Part shown: positions 7,128-9,403 of the stretch, in pieces
Layout: every line of letters begins with the position of its first letter
Position numbering within the stretch: the stretch's first letter is position 1
Assembly: GCA_003157295.1 (NCBI GenBank)
Contig: PMJF01000084.1
Coordinates: 24,146-33,548 of the forward strand
Direction of reading: 5' to 3'
Length of the DNA: 9,403 bases
Source: Candidatus Moraniibacteriota bacterium
Lineage (GTDB): Bacteria; Patescibacteriota; Minisyncoccia; Moranbacterales; UBA11712
Program-made: the position numbers and the translations under genes
Notes under the pieces: model-generated
Told to the model about the DNA's origin: nothing
The model's database searches: none
The model's input: the letters and a program-made list of their open reading frames with translations, nothing else

Positions 7128-7168
7128 GCTATCTAGGAAATAGGATCTTTCAAACGATAAAAAATAAA

Positions 7169-9397
7169 GTGCATACGAAAAGAATATTAAAAAAGAATAA
7201 GTTTATTTATTTTGGACCAGGTTTGGCTTTTGTGCTTTATCTCTTATTTTTTTTAGTCTCGCCAACAAATGCTGCGGATATTTCCAGCACGCCCATTCCT
7301 GCTGATTATTTTGGAATGCATTATTACTGGTCGGATACAAGTTGGCCATCAGTTTCTTTTGGAGCCGTTCGTTTCTGGCAAAATGAAGTGGCGTGGAAAG
7401 ACATAAGCCCATCCAGCGGAACATATGATTGGGCGAAGCTGGATACGCGCCTCGGCGATGCCGAACAGCACAACGCAGATGTCACGTACGTTTTTGGCGA
7501 TCCGCCTGCATGGGCAGTTCCCGGAGGGGAGTGCTCGGGTGACTTTTTGTCTAGCGATGGCCTTATGTGCACCAAAACTCCCAACATTTCTGATTGGGAT
7601 AACTTTGTTACTGCGGTGGTGACCCATGCCAATGGTCGGATAAAATACTGGGAAATATGGAATGAATTCAACTGGTCGATCAAAGACGTAGCCTCGGGGG
7701 TACCTCCGCTGGGTTATCATATCGACACAGTCGGTTTGGCAACGATGGCCCAACACGCCTATAACATCATCAAAAGTATCGATCCCGATGCCGTAGTTTT
7801 GGCTCCGAGCGTTGGCGGATATAATGCGGGCCTCTTGGAATGTTATCTAAAACCAGTTGGTGTCGACTGTACAAATTCTTCGATCTGGGGAACTGGGGCG
7901 GGCGGCGCAGCCTACGCGGATGTTATTGCCGTCCATCTTTATGATGGCCGCCCGGCGGAAAATATTGTAGAGAAAAATATTCCTGGCGTAAATTCGACGG
8001 AAATAAGCGCTTATCGGGCCGAGATGGAAAGAGCAGGCGTTGCCGAAAAACCCCTCTGGGACACAGAGGGAAATTGGTATGATCAAGAGAAGGATCCAGC
8101 CGATCTGTTGAATGCCTCAAGTAGCGACGCAGCGGCATATGTAGCGCGTTCCTATCTTTTGCGCTGGTCAGAAGGAATCAGCCGTTTTTATTGGTTCGGC
8201 TGGGAAATGGACCCGAATTATGGCGGTTTGTGGGATGGAAACAGCAAAAGTATATATCCCACCGGAACGGCGTATGGCGAGGTATATAAATGGATGGTGG
8301 GGGCAACAATGAAAAGTCCTTGTGCGTCCTCAGGCGGAGTTTGGGAATGCGATTTTACGAGGCCAAACGGATATGAAGCGAGGGCAGTTTGGAGTCCCGA
8401 TGGCAGTCAACAATATGATGTACCCAGCCAGTTTTCATATTATCGGGATCTGGCAGGCAGTATTCACCTGGTTTCCGATGGGCAAGTGGATATCGGACCA
8501 TCGCCGATCTTGATTGAAACTCCTGTGATTATTTCAGATGGCGAGCCTTCAGGAACACTTCCATCAAATACCACCCAAACGGAACTCTCTCTTTCCACCA
8601 ATCGAGATGCTGCCTGCCGCTATTCGTTGAGTGCCGGAACTGCTTACGAAGACATGCTGAATGTTTTTTCTACGACTGGTGGAACAGCTCATTCAACCAC
8701 CGTCACCGGTCTTTCTAACGGCGCTACTTTCCATTACTATGTCCGCTGCCGTGAAGCGTCGCTCAATATCAATACAACTGAATATGTGTTGAGCTTTTCG
8801 GTGGCAGAATCATCTGACGATACTAATACTCCTCAGGCAGTTTCTGTTTCAAGACCAGGTCTCAAGACAGACGGCAAGACGCAAAATTTGAATCACAACT
8901 CAACTATTTATTTCTCTTCCAACGTACTAAGTTTTAAAGGAAAAACCGGTGGACTGGAAAATGGAACGGTGGAAATATACGCCGGGAAAAAGAAAATGGG
9001 AACCAGTGTGATCTCCAGCGGTGGCGAATGGAGCAAAAGGATTCATCTCAAAAAAGATGGAACATATAAACTTTCCTTCCGCTATTTTGACGAAAATGGG
9101 AACTTGATCAAAACATCATCCTCTTATGAGGTAAAGATCGATACAAGCGATCCCAAATTCACTGATCTCCCGTTGGCGCTCAACAAAAGACCCGGGCAGG
9201 AAATATTCTGGAAAGCGAAAGACAACGATGAAATAAAATATTCCAAGTATACTTTCAGGGGGAAAATCAAAACAACCACTTCAAATCATTTTTTCCTTCC
9301 TTCCCAAATCAACCGAGGCAGCTATATATTGAGGGTAAAAATATTCGATCGAGCCGGGAATTTCAGCTCCCGAAGGGTTCTGGTTCATTTTTTATAA
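7169..9397 (+). CDS. Secreted GH39/PslG-like glycoside hydrolase
   Basis: This is a predicted exported polysaccharide hydrolase of clan GH-A. From GTG 7169 the 742-residue product starts with a good signal peptide: a basic HTKRILKKNK, a hydrophobic core (about 12-30), and a likely cut after PTNA (A35). The barrel spans about 38-430 and shows FGMHYYW (48-54) and PPAWA (112-116). It also shows YWEIWNEFN with acid/base E166, DVIAVHLYD (251-259), LWDTEGNW with nucleophile E300, and RFYWFGW (339-345). The 134-residue gap between the two Glu fits retaining GH39-type enzymes. A fibronectin-like module with CRYS and VTGLSNGATFHYYVRC follows (about 450-547). Two Ig-like segments (about 571-742) end the chain, and there is no LPXTG, membrane anchor or dockerin. 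An upstream ATG at 7016 is in frame, but it would overlap the fusion gene by 112 bases and bury the signal peptide. The GTG has no Shine-Dalgarno sequence. The substrate is unknown; an exopolysaccharide endo-glycosidase role is an inference from PslG. Confidence 0.85.
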   Translation: MHTKRILKKNKFIYFGPGLAFVLYLLFFLVSPTNAADISSTPIPADYFGMHYYWSDTSWPSVSFGAVRFWQNEVAWKDISPSSGTYDWAKLDTRLGDAEQHNADVTYVFGDPPAWAVPGGECSGDFLSSDGLMCTKTPNISDWDNFVTAVVTHANGRIKYWEIWNEFNWSIKDVASGVPPLGYHIDTVGLATMAQHAYNIIKSIDPDAVVLAPSVGGYNAGLLECYLKPVGVDCTNSSIWGTGAGGAAYADVIAVHLYDGRPAENIVEKNIPGVNSTEISAYRAEMERAGVAEKPLWDTEGNWYDQEKDPADLLNASSSDAAAYVARSYLLRWSEGISRFYWFGWEMDPNYGGLWDGNSKSIYPTGTAYGEVYKWMVGATMKSPCASSGGVWECDFTRPNGYEARAVWSPDGSQQYDVPSQFSYYRDLAGSIHLVSDGQVDIGPSPILIETPVIISDGEPSGTLPSNTTQTELSLSTNRDAACRYSLSAGTAYEDMLNVFSTTGGTAHSTTVTGLSNGATFHYYVRCREASLNINTTEYVLSFSVAESSDDTNTPQAVSVSRPGLKTDGKTQNLNHNSTIYFSSNVLSFKGKTGGLENGTVEIYAGKKKMGTSVISSGGEWSKRIHLKKDGTYKLSFRYFDENGNLIKTSSSYEVKIDTSDPKFTDLPLALNKRPGQEIFWKAKDNDEIKYSKYTFRGKIKTTTSNHFFLPSQINRGSYILRVKIFDRAGNFSSRRVLVHFL

Positions 9398-9403
9398 AAT
9401 CTC

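Noticed and set aside
7016..7168. In-frame ATG at 7016 as the start of the glycoside hydrolase
   Set aside because: It overlaps the fusion gene by 112 bases, and its extra 51 residues read like shifted MurD coding sequence. It would also place the hydrophobic export signal far inside the protein. GTG 7169 gives a normal signal peptide.
61..9397. Recoded UGA (as in Gracilibacteria/Absconditabacteria)
   Set aside because: No gene ends in TGA, which is suggestive, but all six proteins reach normal family length in the standard code with no need to read through TGA. Six genes are too few to infer more.

Overview
The window is a tightly packed, single-strand (+) stretch of bacterial chromosome. 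It carries six complete protein genes separated by only 11 to 41 bases, and I see no RNA gene, insertion sequence, CRISPR array or convincing terminator. The organism is probably a member of the Candidate Phyla Radiation (Patescibacteria, Parcubacteria-like). The reasons are an unrelated mix of housekeeping genes in one run, AT-rich leaders almost without Shine-Dalgarno sequences, a small one-helix membrane protein of a type I associate with these genomes, and a secreted protein with the repeated 'CRYS'-type beta-sandwich module common in their surface proteins. All of these are resemblances from memory, so the assignment is an inference. Every gene ends in TAA or TAG and has normal family length in the standard code.

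Layout: bases 1-56 hold AT-rich tandem repeats with a 7/14-base period. Then come gatA (amidotransferase for mischarged Glu-tRNA(Gln)/Asp-tRNA(Asn)), a 169-residue membrane-anchored protein of unknown function, gap (NAD-type glyceraldehyde-3-phosphate dehydrogenase), and an N-acyl-D-amino-acid deacylase-like amidohydrolase. These are followed by an 817-residue two-enzyme fusion and a 742-residue secreted clan GH-A glycoside hydrolase with C-terminal beta-sandwich modules.

The most interesting gene is the fusion at 4674-7127. Its N-terminal ~425 residues look like MurL, the ATP-using epimerase that turns the terminal L-Glu of UDP-MurNAc-L-Ala-L-Glu into D-Glu. Its C-terminal ~380 residues look like a MurD2-type ligase, which would add L-Glu to UDP-MurNAc-L-Ala. 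In Xanthomonas the two are separate proteins. Here one chain would carry out both steps, so the cell could install D-glutamate in peptidoglycan without glutamate racemase MurI. The ligase half is unusually compact. The epimerase half has a PP-loop and a Cys cluster that recall QueC-type enzymes. The gene is also visibly more AT-rich than the genes before it.

The neighbouring deacylase acts, by family, on N-acylated D-amino acids, so a link to D-amino-acid or wall recycling is possible but unproven. The last gene is an exported polysaccharide hydrolase. The first genes serve translation and glycolysis and have no evident functional link to the wall genes beyond co-orientation.
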